Source of the DNA: Artemisia argyi
Lineage: Eukaryota; Streptophyta; Magnoliopsida; Asterales; Asteraceae
DNA: 64,000 nucleotides
Reading direction: 5' to 3'
NCBI GenBank assembly: GCA_030686995.1
Contig: CM060708.1
Coordinates: forward strand, 185,252,749-185,316,748
Of this stretch, positions 27,051 to 38,700 are shown piece by piece (the stretch's first letter is position 1; each line of letters starts with the position of its first letter). The notes beneath the pieces were generated by a model. It was given only the letters and a program-made list of their open reading frames with translations, did no database searches and was not told the origin of the DNA. Position numbers and translations under genes: made by a program.

Positions 27051-27069
27051 TCCCCGGGCTGCGGCGCCA
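27051..27069 (-). other. Primer-binding site of the pol-less element
   Basis: The minus strand reads TGGCGCCGCAGCCCGGGGA six bases after the 5' LTR. It resembles the tRNA-Asp-type PBS of Athila elements (compare TGGCGCCGCTGCCGGGGA at 35762-35779), with small changes. Confidence 0.8.
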
Positions 27070-27075
27070 AAAACT

Positions 27076-28600
27076 TGATGCGTGGGAATTGCACCAGGCT
27101 TTACCTCTCGAGGGATCTCGAGAAGCTTACAACCCCCACCAGGCAGTGTACCTGATCATTGTAGTATAGTATAGTGACAAGTACCGGGGGATTGATCGTT
27201 CAACTCAGGAATTGTGTCGTTAGGATTGAAATTAATCTAACTAGGTCTAAAGGTGAAGGATGATTCTTTTTGTATTTTTATATTTTATGAAAAGCAAGTA
27301 AAAATCTCGGGTATTGGAAGGAAGGGCGGAATTAGTTGCTAATTAACTAACCCAAAAGCTACTAATTAAACTAATTAACAAGAAAAGTAAACTAGGGTTC
27401 TACAAGATAAGTGAAGCATGTCTACCTATGATATGTTACTTCTTGCTAGCTATCCAATTCTACCTATTGAATTGTCACACCTTGATTTAATTGACAGGTT
27501 GTATTCCTTAATACCATTCATGGGGTGGCGTATTTACTTCCCCAATCCTATAAGCTCCTACTTCACTCCTATGTCGAGCCGGCTAAGAAGCTCCTAACAT
27601 GGGATCACTAGAATTCGCTCATGCATTAAATACAACCATAAAAACCTAGTACACATCGGTTCATGTTTCTTAAGACGTTCAAGCATGTTACCCTATGGAA
27701 GTCTGTCAATTTTCTTAAGCCTAACATTGAATACAATCAACCAAATAAGAGACAATAGGAATCAAGAATTATAAGCTAAACCAATTAGATCTATCGAAGT
27801 GTCACGCCCTAATTGATGAAGATAGACACAAACATCAACAAGGAATCAATAAGATCTAATCAATTATATACAAGTTTCACATAAACATAAGTAGACACAA
27901 GATGAATTAGCAAAACATAATCAAAGAAGGACAATCAACAATAATAATGAAAGACATAATTGAGATAGAATCATCAAACCAATTCATGTTGTTTATGGAG
28001 TGATTGAAACCCTCTAAGTTGCTGGAAAAACACCTACCTAAACCCAGGAATCGACCTTAGGGTTTAGGGCTTACAAAAATTGAAGTTATGATGTTATATT
28101 TATAGGCTAATTTTTTGTCGGCCCATCTTGACGGCGCCAGCCCGTTACTCTTGAAGGAGTCACCACCATTTTTTTCACCAAATTGTAGATCTCTTCGTCC
28201 TCTTCGCGTGGGCTTTTGAATCACCTAAATCTGAGTTCGTATGCAAAAGTTATGACCAAAACAATATCAGCTAGTCCGTGCGCAAGTTTTGACAAGTTAA
28301 CACGTGACGGCCTTGGGTGACGCCGTCACGTTTCTTCTGGATCGTCACCACTTTTACTCTTGACGGCGTCATCAAAATGCTCTTGACGCCATCAGGTACT
28401 GTTCCAAGCAAGGAAAATTAAGACTTTGCCGTTTTCTTCACTTTTATGCTCCAAAAACGTCCAAAGTGCTTCCTTTTCCAGAATTCACTCCAAAAGTACC
28501 TAAAATCACAAAAGGAACGATTTAGGGCAATATTTGATCAAATAAATTCAATTCCGGGTTTAAATGACCCCCTAAAAACGATTCATTTTTTGCCTCATCA
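27076..28600 (-). repeat. 5' LTR of the pol-less element
   Basis: 1,525 bp, almost identical to 22032-23555. It carries TGACGCCGTCA at 28318-28328, TGACGGCGTCA at 28361-28371, a variant at 28384-28394 and a decayed copy at 28129-28139, all upstream of the same TATA box on the minus strand. Confidence 0.93.
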
Positions 28601-28824
28601 GACATTTCCATAATCATTCTCATAATCTCATCCTACTTTACTTTTCATCATCCCAACATCAATCAAGGTGAGTCATAGCCCCATTTCCAATACTTGTTTT
28701 TAACTCATTGGGGGAGATACATGCTTACATATACTTTAATAATTTTATAAGTATATGAATAAATTACATGATTCAAATCAATTTCCTTATTAATAGTTAC
28801 CTGATGAAGTTTATGACTTAAGAT

Positions 28825-28828
<4 letters not shown>

Positions 28829-28919
<91 letters not shown>
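28829..28919. repeat. (AT)n microsatellite inside the LTR
   Basis: About 90 bp of TA repeats, directly before the first unit of an 85-bp duplication. Confidence 0.97.
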
Positions 28920-28922
<3 letters not shown>

Positions 28923-29077
28923 ATTGGCGAAATACTTAACTGAAATACTGATACTCAGATAATACTGTTTCCAATTTGATTATTGTGGCATGTGATATGT
29001 ATATGTTACTGACGAAATACTTAACTGAAATACTGATACTCAGATGATAATGTTTCCAAAATGATTATTGTGGCATG
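28912..29077 (+). repeat. Direct duplication of about 85 bp
   Basis: Unit 1 (to 28992) and unit 2 (28993-29077) share CGAAATACTTAACTGAAATA, CTGATACTCAGAT and GATTATTGTGGCATG. Unit 2 starts TGATATGTATATG where unit 1 has the (AT)n tract. Confidence 0.85.
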
Positions 29078-30061
29078 ATTCTTGACTATACTATAACATC
29101 CTGAATGACTCCATTATCTCTATATGATATTTCTATGTTCAATAGTTACATTATTACCTTGATATTGCCTAAGTTACCTTCATCGCCATAAAGTCCCTCA
29201 ATCATGAACCATTAATCACTTGTACGTGAGCGTGAATATAGTGAACAGCTTCGAAACCTGTTAAGGATTGACCTCCTATCCCACTAATACTTGACGGAAT
29301 GCCATATGCATATGGTTAGTCGTATTAGTCGTGATACACTATATTTGAATAAAAATAGGAATTGATAAATCACCTATTATAAGAGGGCAAAATTTATCAT
29401 TGACTTGATAAATCACCTCTTTTGTTAACGTTTTGCGTGTCATGAGGCTAGGTGCAATATCCATAAGGAAATGTATGTTTTCAACATATATTTAGATACA
29501 GCTGTATAGGTATTTGACTAGACTTGAATTGTATATCTCATTAAATTAGCATCATGAGTTCCCATCTCATGTTAGGATTATTGATCCCTTATTTTGAATT
29601 TGATTGAATATATATAAGATTTATCTGTGATTATAATCAACATCACTCATTACTTATTCTATCACTGATAGTATTTATTATTATCAAATATTCCTGAAAT
29701 CTATTGAAATAAATGGTTTTCCATAAAACTCTATGAACTCACCAACCTTTGTGTTGACACTTTTAAGCATGTGTATCTCATGTAATTTAGCGGAGCAGGA
29801 CAAGACACGGAGCGGGCATATATTTCTCTGATAAATTAAAATGGTGTAAAAATCAAATATGCCATTCTTACAAAGCCTTTATATCTTTTAATAAGATTCT
29901 AAAGCAAATGTTTCATCTTTTATCAAAAATAGTATTTGAATGGCAACAAACTTTTAAAACGCTTCTTTTAAGCCGTTTTATATGATTATAACCTCGATCC
30001 TCCCCGTAACACCCAAATTACTTTCCCGCTGCTACAAACATAAATTTGGGGGTGTTACAGA

Positions 30062-30075
30062 TTGGCATCAGAGAC
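30062..30075 (+). other. Primer-binding site of the chromovirus-like element
   Basis: TTGGCATCAGAGAC lies two bases after the LTR end and resembles the initiator-Met tRNA complement TGGTATCAGAGC with two mismatches. Confidence 0.7.
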
Positions 30076-30318
30076 AAAGTTATAGAGAATTAAATATTTT
30101 CAAACATTAAACTATAACTACACTTTCAAAATAAATGATTTTTCACCATACTATTTTATGCCCTCCGTGTCTGCAGACTGCCGTGCTCAATACCTTATCT
30201 GTTGAGATTTTCCTACATGTTTAGAAATTACTCTTACACAATAATTATTTCATCTGTATTGTTACATCTTTAACATACAAAATCCTCATAAAATATTATT
30301 CTCGGTTAATACAGTAAC

Positions 30319-31155
30319 ATGTCTTCAGAAACTCCCGTGAATATCAAAACTACTGTCCATAATACTAATACCTCACCTATCAATCAAAATTCTCCGAATA
30401 CTAACGATCCTTACGTACAAATATCACAACCCCAGCCTGATATAGAACTCACTCCGAGATCACCTCCATCATCACCTATTCGTTCACCTTTACATCAAAA
30501 ACTCAGGAGAGCTACTGAATCATATGAAGATGTGATTGGTGGTCAGGCAACATTCGAAGTTGGACAAGGTTCAAGCCAAGGGATGCCGTGGAAGAATGTT
30601 AAGCCAAATTTTTCGTTACCTTATACTTCAGATTCCTCAATACTAGATTTTCCAAATAATTTATCCTCACCTAACTCACCCGACTACAATATAAGCACTC
30701 CTGATACAATATGGAATCTTATTTATCGACAAGCCAGCATATTAGATGCTCACACTGAACAGCTAAAAGGGTTACGACCAACTCAATTTGAATGGTACGA
30801 CCGTAACCTTGACGCATTATTCAAAAGGGCAGATGCTGAAAGACGAACAATGTGTGAATTAGGAATAAAGATTAATGAGATAAAGGACAACACCAACCAG
30901 GAGCTTGGAAGCTTGGACTCCAGGGTCAGTTATGCAAGAAGAGAACACGGTCATACACATGGTAGAGTTGAAGATATTGAAAGATCCCTATGGATGGCCA
31001 GAGACGTAGCCAGAAACCAGGGTCAAAAGATTTCCGCATTAGAGACTATGTTGGCAAATCAAATGAACATGTGTCAGGAACGTTTCTCAAACATGGAAAC
31101 TACACAACTTGAACTTGAGAAAGAAGTTAGATATTTACGTCAGAGGCGTAACTAA
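30319..31155 (+). CDS. Coiled-coil leader ORF of a chromovirus-like element
   Basis: A 278-codon ORF beginning about 245 bp after the PBS. Residues 1-100 are low-complexity (Ser, Pro, Asn, Thr), with a FEVGQGSS motif. Residues about 125-278 are predicted coiled coil by eye, rich in Arg, Glu, Leu and Gln, ending KEVRYLRQRRN. It resembles the N-terminal extension of Asteraceae chromovirus gag polyproteins, which precedes the capsid domain. It has no capsid, zinc knuckle or enzyme motif. A separate downstream frame (31851) carries what looks like the gag start, so the extension and gag may have been split by mutation or be separate ORFs. Likely non-enzymatic; function unknown. Confidence 0.7.
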   Translation: MSSETPVNIKTTVHNTNTSPINQNSPNTNDPYVQISQPQPDIELTPRSPPSSPIRSPLHQKLRRATESYEDVIGGQATFEVGQGSSQGMPWKNVKPNFSLPYTSDSSILDFPNNLSSPNSPDYNISTPDTIWNLIYRQASILDAHTEQLKGLRPTQFEWYDRNLDALFKRADAERRTMCELGIKINEIKDNTNQELGSLDSRVSYARREHGHTHGRVEDIERSLWMARDVARNQGQKISALETMLANQMNMCQERFSNMETTQLELEKEVRYLRQRRN

Positions 31156-31850
31156 TCTTAAGTTTACAAGTATCCTTGTTGTACCTATTAAACCAAATAG
31201 TTTTGGTTAGTATTTCATGTAATGTTCAATAAATCTGAAACTTCAGAACTTGTAATCAAATCATAATGTATAATAACCTCCTTTCTGTTATATCTCTATG
31301 TTATGAATCGATCTTTCCTTTCATATCAATAATGCATGTAATGAATCCTCATATCTTCATGCAAAAATCTCATCATTTGTTATTTTCTTTGACAAACAAA
31401 TGATTCTACGCAGATCAATGGAGTATTAATAAAAGATCTTGTATCGTTTATCTTGCAAAAACAATCAGTCAAGTTATTAATATTCTGTTTACCTCTATAA
31501 TGTTATTCAAATCTACCGTAAGATTTCTTTCAATCGTTAGAATTTCTTAAACATACCATAATTAACCCAAAATCTTAAGAATTGTCTAAAAATCAATTTT
31601 TGAAAGGGAATTTAAAGAATGGAGAAAGGATTATTGAATTTCAGCTTTAGTAGACAAGTCGGTTTGTTCCTTAGTAATCCCATATCAAGAGTTGATCATT
31701 TATATATGATACATCACAGACATATATTGAAATTAGATTATAGTAGGGATTCAATTCAGTCTATCATCAATGAAATAATTAACTTCATTATTTGAATTAT
31801 TCTGATATTATATGGATTCTAATGTTGAGTTTCATTAATAATTTCAGAAA
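31156..31850 (+). other. Internal region between leader ORF and gag start
   Basis: Noncoding or decayed internal sequence of the chromovirus-like element. No conserved motif recognised. Confidence 0.5.
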
Positions 31851-32033
31851 ATGGACAACATGAACAATGCATATTCTTCATCATCATCAGAAATCACCAT
31901 GACTCCTGGAGCTATCAAGAAATTGGTAAATGACATAGTGTCAGTGGTACTAGAAGGGACTACCGTAGTTTATCCGAGAAGAGAGACAGGTATATTTGGT
32001 AAGCACCACCCTGCAAGTTTCATGAAGTATAGG
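31851..32033 (+). pseudogene. Chromovirus-like gag start, cut by an Athila insertion
   Basis: The frame opens with MDNMNNAYSSSSSEITMTPG followed by an amphipathic segment (LVNDIVSVVLEG), resembling the MTPEAIEELI-type opening of Tekay gag. It stays open for about 60 codons, to SFMKY. At 32034 the LTR of Athila element 2 begins and supplies the stop codon. The rest of gag-pol should lie beyond the right edge of the window, after the 3' LTR of element 2. The five bases ATAGG (32029-32033) are the predicted target duplication. Confidence 0.6.
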
Positions 32034-35000
32034 TGATGAGTGTGTAAATACTCATCATTTCCTTCACATTTAAACCTCAAATACAGTAAAAAAACACTTT
32101 AAAAAGTCTCAAAATGCTGAAAATATCATTGGACTGTGTTTTTATAAGTCTCAGGGACAAAAGTACTGAAAACAAATGAAAAATGAGAAAAGATTGCATA
32201 ATTTACATTTTCAGTCCCTGAACTTTCAAAGATTGGCAAATCTAGTCCCTGGAATTCAAAAATGTGGAGTTTTATTATTCAAGGTCCCTGAAATATTCTA
32301 AGTTTTCAAAATTGGTCCTTGAATGAATCTTTGGGCAAATGGCATAAAAGGTCCCTAAACTTTTGGAAATTGTCAAAAATGGTCCTCAGGTATTTAAAAA
32401 GTGGGAAAATGGAATTTATGGTCCTTGTATTATTGGAGATTGGCATCATTGGTCCTTGTGAGTACTTTGGAGAAATTACAACTTCAGCCCTCATGATTGG
32501 TGAAATTGCAAAAATGGTCCTTGTTATTTACATAAACCAAACGAACCTCTTTTTATCTTATAACCCAAATCCAATAACAAACCCAACACAATCCAGGCCC
32601 AATCCCTTTTTTATTAAAACCCGGCCCACAAATAAATATAAACTCCCCCGTTTATACACTCGGTCAAACCATCCCATTGACCATCTTCCCCCCCCCCCCC
32701 CAACCAAATCCCCCATAACCAGGGTACTTTCCCTCCTCCACATGGCCACCCCCACCTCCATAGCCACCTTATTTTCTCACCTACCTTCCCCAGCAATAAA
32801 TGCTCCACCTAAACCACTAAAACGGTCTCAAGCTGCTTATAAAGGTTTTTGGCGCTAAAAGATTTTAAAGGTGGAGATTGTGTTTAAGTCATCCAATGGT
32901 CCTGAATTCAAGTGGGATTTATTCAGAAGCTTACACAAACCCTAGAAGTGCCCTATATAAAGAAAGAGATGGAGCAGAGAACCGAGAGTAGTTTATTTTT
33001 AGGTTTTTAATGTCGTTTTTATTAATTATCTTAAATTCCAGTGTATTTTCAGTTTAAAAGCAATGTATTAGGTGTTCTTGTTGTATTTGAATTCAATTTC
33101 ATCAATCAATCTCAGTTTACCTTTTGAATTCAATTTGTGCTTAACTTTTGTTCAAAATCTTAACTTAGCTAATTGTTGTATTAGCTGTTGTTATGGACTG
33201 ATAAGACCATATAAGCTCCTTATATAGCTACTAAAAGCTATTAGAAACAATTAAAATCAGTAACTTAGAAAAAACAAAAAAAAAAATAAATACAAAAAAT
33301 CAAGAAAAACAAATCAAAAATAAAAATCAAGAATGAAGGAAGGTTCAAGCTGGAGCAGGGTGGATTAAGGATGGCCCTGGGTTAGTGGTATTGTGGAAGA
33401 CCTATAGGATTGTTCTTGGGTCCCTGGTTCATGGTTTTATGCTTGGAAGCTTTTGTAAGCTCTTTCTTTTATTTCACCATTTAACTGTTCTAGTTCTTAT
33501 TATAGCTTGTCTTTGTGTTTTGTATGCTCATTCAGTGTGTTTATGTAATATCAGTGCTTAAAATATAGTACTTGTTCATTAGTTTTCATTTGTGCTAACA
33601 AATTGTATTTTCACTACCAAATAGTTTACTTTTGATTCTAGGGTGTTAATTGATATTGTTGATAGTTTTATGTTTAATCTGCTTCATATAATTATAACTT
33701 AAGCTTCTGAACTTGTTTCAAGGGTTAGATAAGTCATTCACTTGAAAAAGTTCATAATCAGTGAGATAAAAGGAGTGTTTGGATCATGCTTGTGAGCTAT
33801 GCTCTTGTTGTTGTTTTGGTGTTGCTTTGGTAGTTATATATTGCATTAGGTTATTATAGTGTAAGTAAAGCCTCAAATCCAAGTTTCAATTGGCCAATAG
33901 TCAAAAGCATAGCTTAAATTCCTTCACAGTTAACTGTGAAGGATTTGAGATCATTGAACCATCATTTTAGCTTACAGGTTGTAGATTTAGCTTAGATTAG
34001 GTTAATCATAGCTTATTACAACTTAAGTCATCATTTAGATCAGTTATAAGTTCAAGAAAGTCAAAATTCCAAGTTTACTCACAAAAGTCAAAATTGCACA
34101 CCTCAGATTTTCCAAAAGTTGCAGGAATTTTAGGGAATTTTGTGATAGGTTTTAGGACCTGAGCTTTTCAGGGATCGTAGTCTCTCAGCTGAAATTTAAG
34201 ATCCCACACTCCATATATTTTTGCCAATTTTTGAGTGGGCCCTACACTGCCTCAAAGTCACCTGCAGGGGAAGAAGCTCCCTTGTGCATAGGTAACTGCA
34301 GCCACCACTACCACTTTGGTGGTTGTTTCTGGCCACCACAGTGGGTCCCACAAGCCCCCATTGGTACCTTTGAACTCCCAAGAAGGCCCCCAGTCCATAG
34401 CAACTAAGTTTGACCCCTTAAGACCCTGTGGACCCCACTTATTTCAGCCTTGAACTTTGTCCCATTTCTGTCTCAGATCACCAACAAGTAATTACTTATT
34501 GTGGCTTATTTGCTTATCTAGTGGACCCCATTTGCCTTTTCCAGCTTAAACATGTCCAACAAAGTTATTTGAACCAAAATCCACCCTTGTGGACCCCACA
34601 TAAGCTCATTTGAGCTTAATTTCTAGTTTGGTCAAGGATAGTCAACTGTCAACCTAATAAGCACTCAAAGTGCTTATTTTCTGAGTTCCATTCAAAGTGT
34701 TTTCTTAAAAGTTGTTAGTTTTTAGTATTAAAATAGTTTGGAAAAAGAAAAAACAGAAAAAACCAAATTTAATTATAGTGATAGCTTCTATTTAATAGAA
34801 GTTATCTTTTTCAATTTTCTTTTTAGCTTATTATTAAGCAGTTATACATTTTCAAAATTTTCCTGAGTTCCTGGTAGTATAAAGTATTTTTGAGAATTTT
34901 TCTAGATTTTTCCTTTGTCATTTAGTAATTTTTAGAATAAATATTAGTTAATTAATTATTAATTAATATTAAAGAACTAAATAGCAAAATTAGATTTCAT

Positions 35001-35756
35001 TAAGTAACACCTAGTTTTTATAATTTTTCTAGCTTTTATATAAGTTAAAATATTTTTAGGAATTTTTCTAGAATTTCTACTGTTCATTTTCTATTTTTTA
35101 AAATATAATTAGTTTAATTGGTAATTAATTAATAATTAGAATAATAATTAGTAAATTAGTTTAAATATACATAAAACCAACTTTTTATAATTTTTTAGAT
35201 TTTTGTGATGGTTAATTAGATTTATAAAAATCTTCTTAATTATCTAAGTCTTTTTAGTATTTCTAATAATTTAAATCAATATAATTAGTTAATTAATAAG
35301 TAATTAGTAATTAATTAATAATAAATAATTAAATAGTGTAAAAATAATTTTTCTTTTTCTAAAAATTTTCTTTATTCATTAGGATTGTAAAAACATTGAT
35401 TTCACACTCGTAGCCTTTTTAGTTAATCAGTTGTACTTTTTATCCCGTACATCAGTATACGTTTTTAATTAAAACATACGTTTTTAGGTTTTAGCTCGTT
35501 TCTCCTTGATCTAAATTCCTGTAATCAATCACATAGCTTTCCTATGCTATTTCATTTCATAATTCTCAAATAATTCTTATCACAACCCTTTCCTGTGAAT
35601 AATCACCCGATCACAAGCACGCTAAATCACAATCCACACCTCGTCGGGATATAACGACCTGGTGATACCCTATATTACCCGGAGATTGACTCTAGGCAGT
35701 CTGACCTTGTTGACCATTTACCTGGTCAATTTAGATTGACCGTTTAGGGCCAATCA
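32034..35756 (+). repeat. 5' LTR of Athila element 2
   Basis: 3,723 bp, TGATGAGTGTG start and CCAATCA end. The first 24 bp form a hairpin (TGATGAGT, 8-bp loop, ACTCATCA). About ten GGTCCYTG/AGTCCCTG motifs are spaced 28-40 bp apart in 32212-32525. The 3' third is very AT-rich. It is only moderately similar to the LTRs of element 1, although the two internal regions are close. It ends directly before the PBS. The 179-codon frame at 32319-32858 is not a gene. Confidence 0.9.
32846..32960 (+). promoter_or_regulatory. LTR promoter: E2F-like site and TATA box
   Basis: TTTTTGGCGCTAAAA (32846-32860) fits the plant E2F consensus TTTSSCGC, with GCGCTAAAA as a second half site. A TATA box (TATATAA, 32954-32960) follows about 94 bp later, then a purine-rich leader (AAGAAAGAGATGGAGCAGAG). 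The same pair with the same spacing occurs on the minus strand in the LTR at 58264-62005 (61149-61158 and 61048-61055). Transcription would start near 32985. Regulation by E2F is inference. Confidence 0.6.
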
Positions 35757-35761
35757 AATTT

Positions 35762-35779
35762 TGGCGCCGCTGCCGGGGA
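35762..35779 (+). other. Primer-binding site of Athila element 2
   Basis: TGGCGCCGCTGCCGGGGA, five bases after the LTR, is the tRNA-Asp-type PBS of Athila elements. Only 12 bases separate it from the insertion of element 1. Confidence 0.9.
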
Positions 35780-35791
35780 GGTGTGCGTGTT

Positions 35792-38700
35792 TGATGAGTG
35801 CGCAAACACTCATCATTTTTATCGTATTTAAACTGCCAAAACATACAAAAACAATCGAAAAGTAATCAAAATACTTAAAATATCCCAGGGATTGTGTTTT
35901 ATGTGTTTTAAATGCAAAACGAGCAAAAACAAACGAAAAATGATCAAAGTTTGCAATATTGGCAGTTTTAGTCCTCCAAGTTTCAAAATTTGTCAAAAAT
36001 AGTCCCTATGCATTTATTTTGAAATAAAAGTCAGCCCAAGTCCCTAAAAAATTAAAAGTTATCAAAAACGGACTTTGGGTGATAAATTTGGAAAAGTTAC
36101 ATGTTTGGTCCCTGGAGTTTGGAAATTTGCAAATTTAGTCCCTGGGAATTTTTGAAAATTAAAAAATTGAAAAAAATGGTTTTTGGGAATATTGATCTTT
36201 GCAGGAATGACCCTTGTGATACTTTGGCAGAATGTACATTTTCAGCCCTTGGTTTTGTTAAATTGCAAAAATGGTCCTTGTTGCTTTGTAATACCACAAA
36301 CGGACCCTTAATTATCAAAACCCAAAACCAACCAAACTCCTTATCACTCCAAGCCCATTACCACACCAAGCCCACCAACACCCTCAGCCCACTTCCACTC
36401 AAAGTAATACTACCCCGTCCCTTCCCCTTGGTCAAAATAAGTCAACAAACAAACACCACCACTTCCCCAGCCTGTAATACCATTTCAACACACAACCCCC
36501 CCTCCTCCATATTAGCAACCCCATTCCATGTCTCCCCCAACTCCCTAATGCTAACAAAAAGCATTTATTGTTCTCAAATCCATCCAAGCAAACCCAACTG
36601 CCTTTGACAAAATTGGCGGCAAAACTTGTTTGAATGGCTAGGATTATTCCCACCCAATCCAATGGGTGGGATTTGATCAGGAAGATGCAAGGAAGTCAAG
36701 GGAGCTAATAATTTAAAGAATAGTGGGCAGAGAAGGCAGATGAGGCTTATTAGTTTAAAGAGTAGTATTTGTAAGCAAAAATATGTATGTAGACTAGTAC
36801 TTAGATTAAAATTTGGTTGTATTTCAGATTTGTTGTACTCTTTTTATTAAGTAATGAAAGTTTCTGTTTAAAAATTTACATCCTATCCAATTTCAATAAG
36901 TTACTTAGATTATTGTTACAAGTTACTATTTATTATAAGCTCAATATAAGCTAATTTAAACTCAGTAGTAAAGTTCAAAAGCTTGATAAGCTTTTGAATC
37001 TGTCTCAAACTCAGTTTCATAATACTTCCTCAAAAATAAAAAATAAAATAATAAAATAAATCAAGAAAAATAAAAAAATAAAGAAGAAAGGGAAGAAGAG
37101 ATGATTTGGACCTGAGCTTGGATTGGAATTGGGTATTAGAGCTCTGCGAAGAGCAATAGGAGTGTTCATTGGATTATGGTTCTTAGTTTTCTACTTTGGA
37201 GCATTTTGTAAGCAGAAATCTAACTTTTGTCTTTTCATCTTATCTTTGGTATTTAGCTGTAATCTCAGTGTTTTGTGGTCACTTAAGTTAGTTTAGCTAT
37301 AATCTTGTTTGAATTTAAGCTCTTGTTCACTAGAAGTTAGTATAACTTTTGTTAAATTTGAAACTGCCAACTCTAGTGTAATACTAGTTCTTAGGTATTA
37401 GTTGTAATGAAAGGTCCTTGTGTGCTCATATAAGCTTGTTACAACATATTTCATCCCTGTACATCAGTTGATTGGGTCAAACTTGTGATTTCCTTTGTAA
37501 AACCTTAAAATCAGTTAGATTAGGGGTGTTTGGAACAAGCTTTTAAGCAGAGCTCTTGTGGATATTTGATGTTAATTTTGGTTCCATTAGATCTTAGTAG
37601 TGTGATATAGGTTGAGTAGAACATAAAACCTTGGTCTCATTTGCCCAAAAGTCAATTTCATCTTTAATTCCCTTATATGCTTAACTGTGTAGTAATTAGG
37701 GTAGTATAATCATCACATTAGTTGTTAAACTGGTTAACCTAGCTTAAGATAGTTTCATTTCAAGTTAATACATCACATACAATCATCTAAGTTCATCAAA
37801 AATCCAACAAAGTCAACTGTGCTAGTTATTTGAAAAAGTCAAAAAGTTCATGTGGAAAACTAGAAGGGGGGGTTGAATAGTTTTACGCCTTTTTCGTTTT
37901 ATTAGTTTTGTAAAAGATAGCTTCTAAAATTTAGATGAAAGTTTCAAATCTTTAATGTGGAAATATAGATACAATTTTATTTACAATTTCGTATAAACAC
38001 CACTTGTGTAAAATGCACAATTTCAAAACTCTTTAATGCGAGAATGGAGATACTAGTATATTTACGATTTTATATAAACACTACTTAAGTTTGATGTTTG
38101 GAAAGAGTTTATAATTTCGCATGTCATATATAAGCATATATATATGTATAAGTGTTTTAATATAAGTTTGTGCACTTGGTTTGTTTTTAAAAGACTAATA
38201 TTATGAATGAGTTTTAGTTTGATCTTTATGTGAAATCAATATGTGCACAACACAAGTAATTGTAACTAAGAATGATATGCAAGTAAGTAATTAATCAAAG
38301 AGTAAGAGATGGAAAGATCAAACCAAGAGACAAAGGATTTATAGTGGTTCGGCTACAAGGACACCTTCCTTGCCCTACTCCACTCCCCGAGTCACCTACT
38401 CGAGAGTTTTCTTCACTAGATCAAAAACCTCCTTTATGGTGGAGAAAACCTTACACACCAATTAGCACACCACAACAATGTCACACCACAATCACAACTT
38501 CAACACAACTTCTTCACGCCAATCTTCTTCACACCTATCTTCTACACACCAATCTTCTATACTTCAAATTTCTTCACAACTTTCTACTTTGCTCCTAGCT
38601 TCTTCACAACTTAATACTTCCTAACCCTTTTTCTTCACGCCACTTGTTTCTTCACACCTTCACTACTAAGTCCTATGCACTACTCCAAGATATACACAAC

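Larger units (their letters stand above)
22032..28600 (-). mobile_element. Pol-less LTR retrotransposon (LARD-like), complete
   Basis: A 6.57-kb element with two near-identical LTRs (22032-23555 and 27076-28600), a 5-bp target duplication GACAT (22027-22031 and 28601-28605), TG/CA ends and a PBS next to the right-hand LTR. It is therefore transcribed on the minus strand. The 3.5-kb interior holds no RT, RNase H, integrase or recognisable gag, only one 301-codon acidic ORF. The PBS type points to the Athila/Tat side of Ty3/gypsy. It must use enzymes from another element. The LTRs differ only at scattered bases, suggesting a recent insertion. It interrupts the chromovirus LTR. Confidence 0.93.
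28606..30059 (+). repeat. 3' portion of a chromovirus-like LTR
   Basis: The LTR ends in GGGGGTGTTACA at 30059, directly before an initiator-Met-type PBS. Its 5' portion lies before 22,027, separated by the pol-less element. TGTTACA-type ends plus this PBS are typical of plant Tekay/Del chromoviruses. GTAACACCCAAATT (30006-30019) and AATTTGGGGGTGTTAC (30043-30058) form a terminal hairpin. Confidence 0.75.

Noticed and set aside
32319..32858. 179-codon plus-strand frame
   Set aside because: It lies inside an LTR U3 over the GGTCCYTG repeats. No domain, and it is not conserved in the other LTRs.
36101..36607. 168-codon frame, with a twin at 48706-49251
   Set aside because: The twin exists only because the two LTRs of element 1 are nearly identical. 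It has no known domain and the ends differ.
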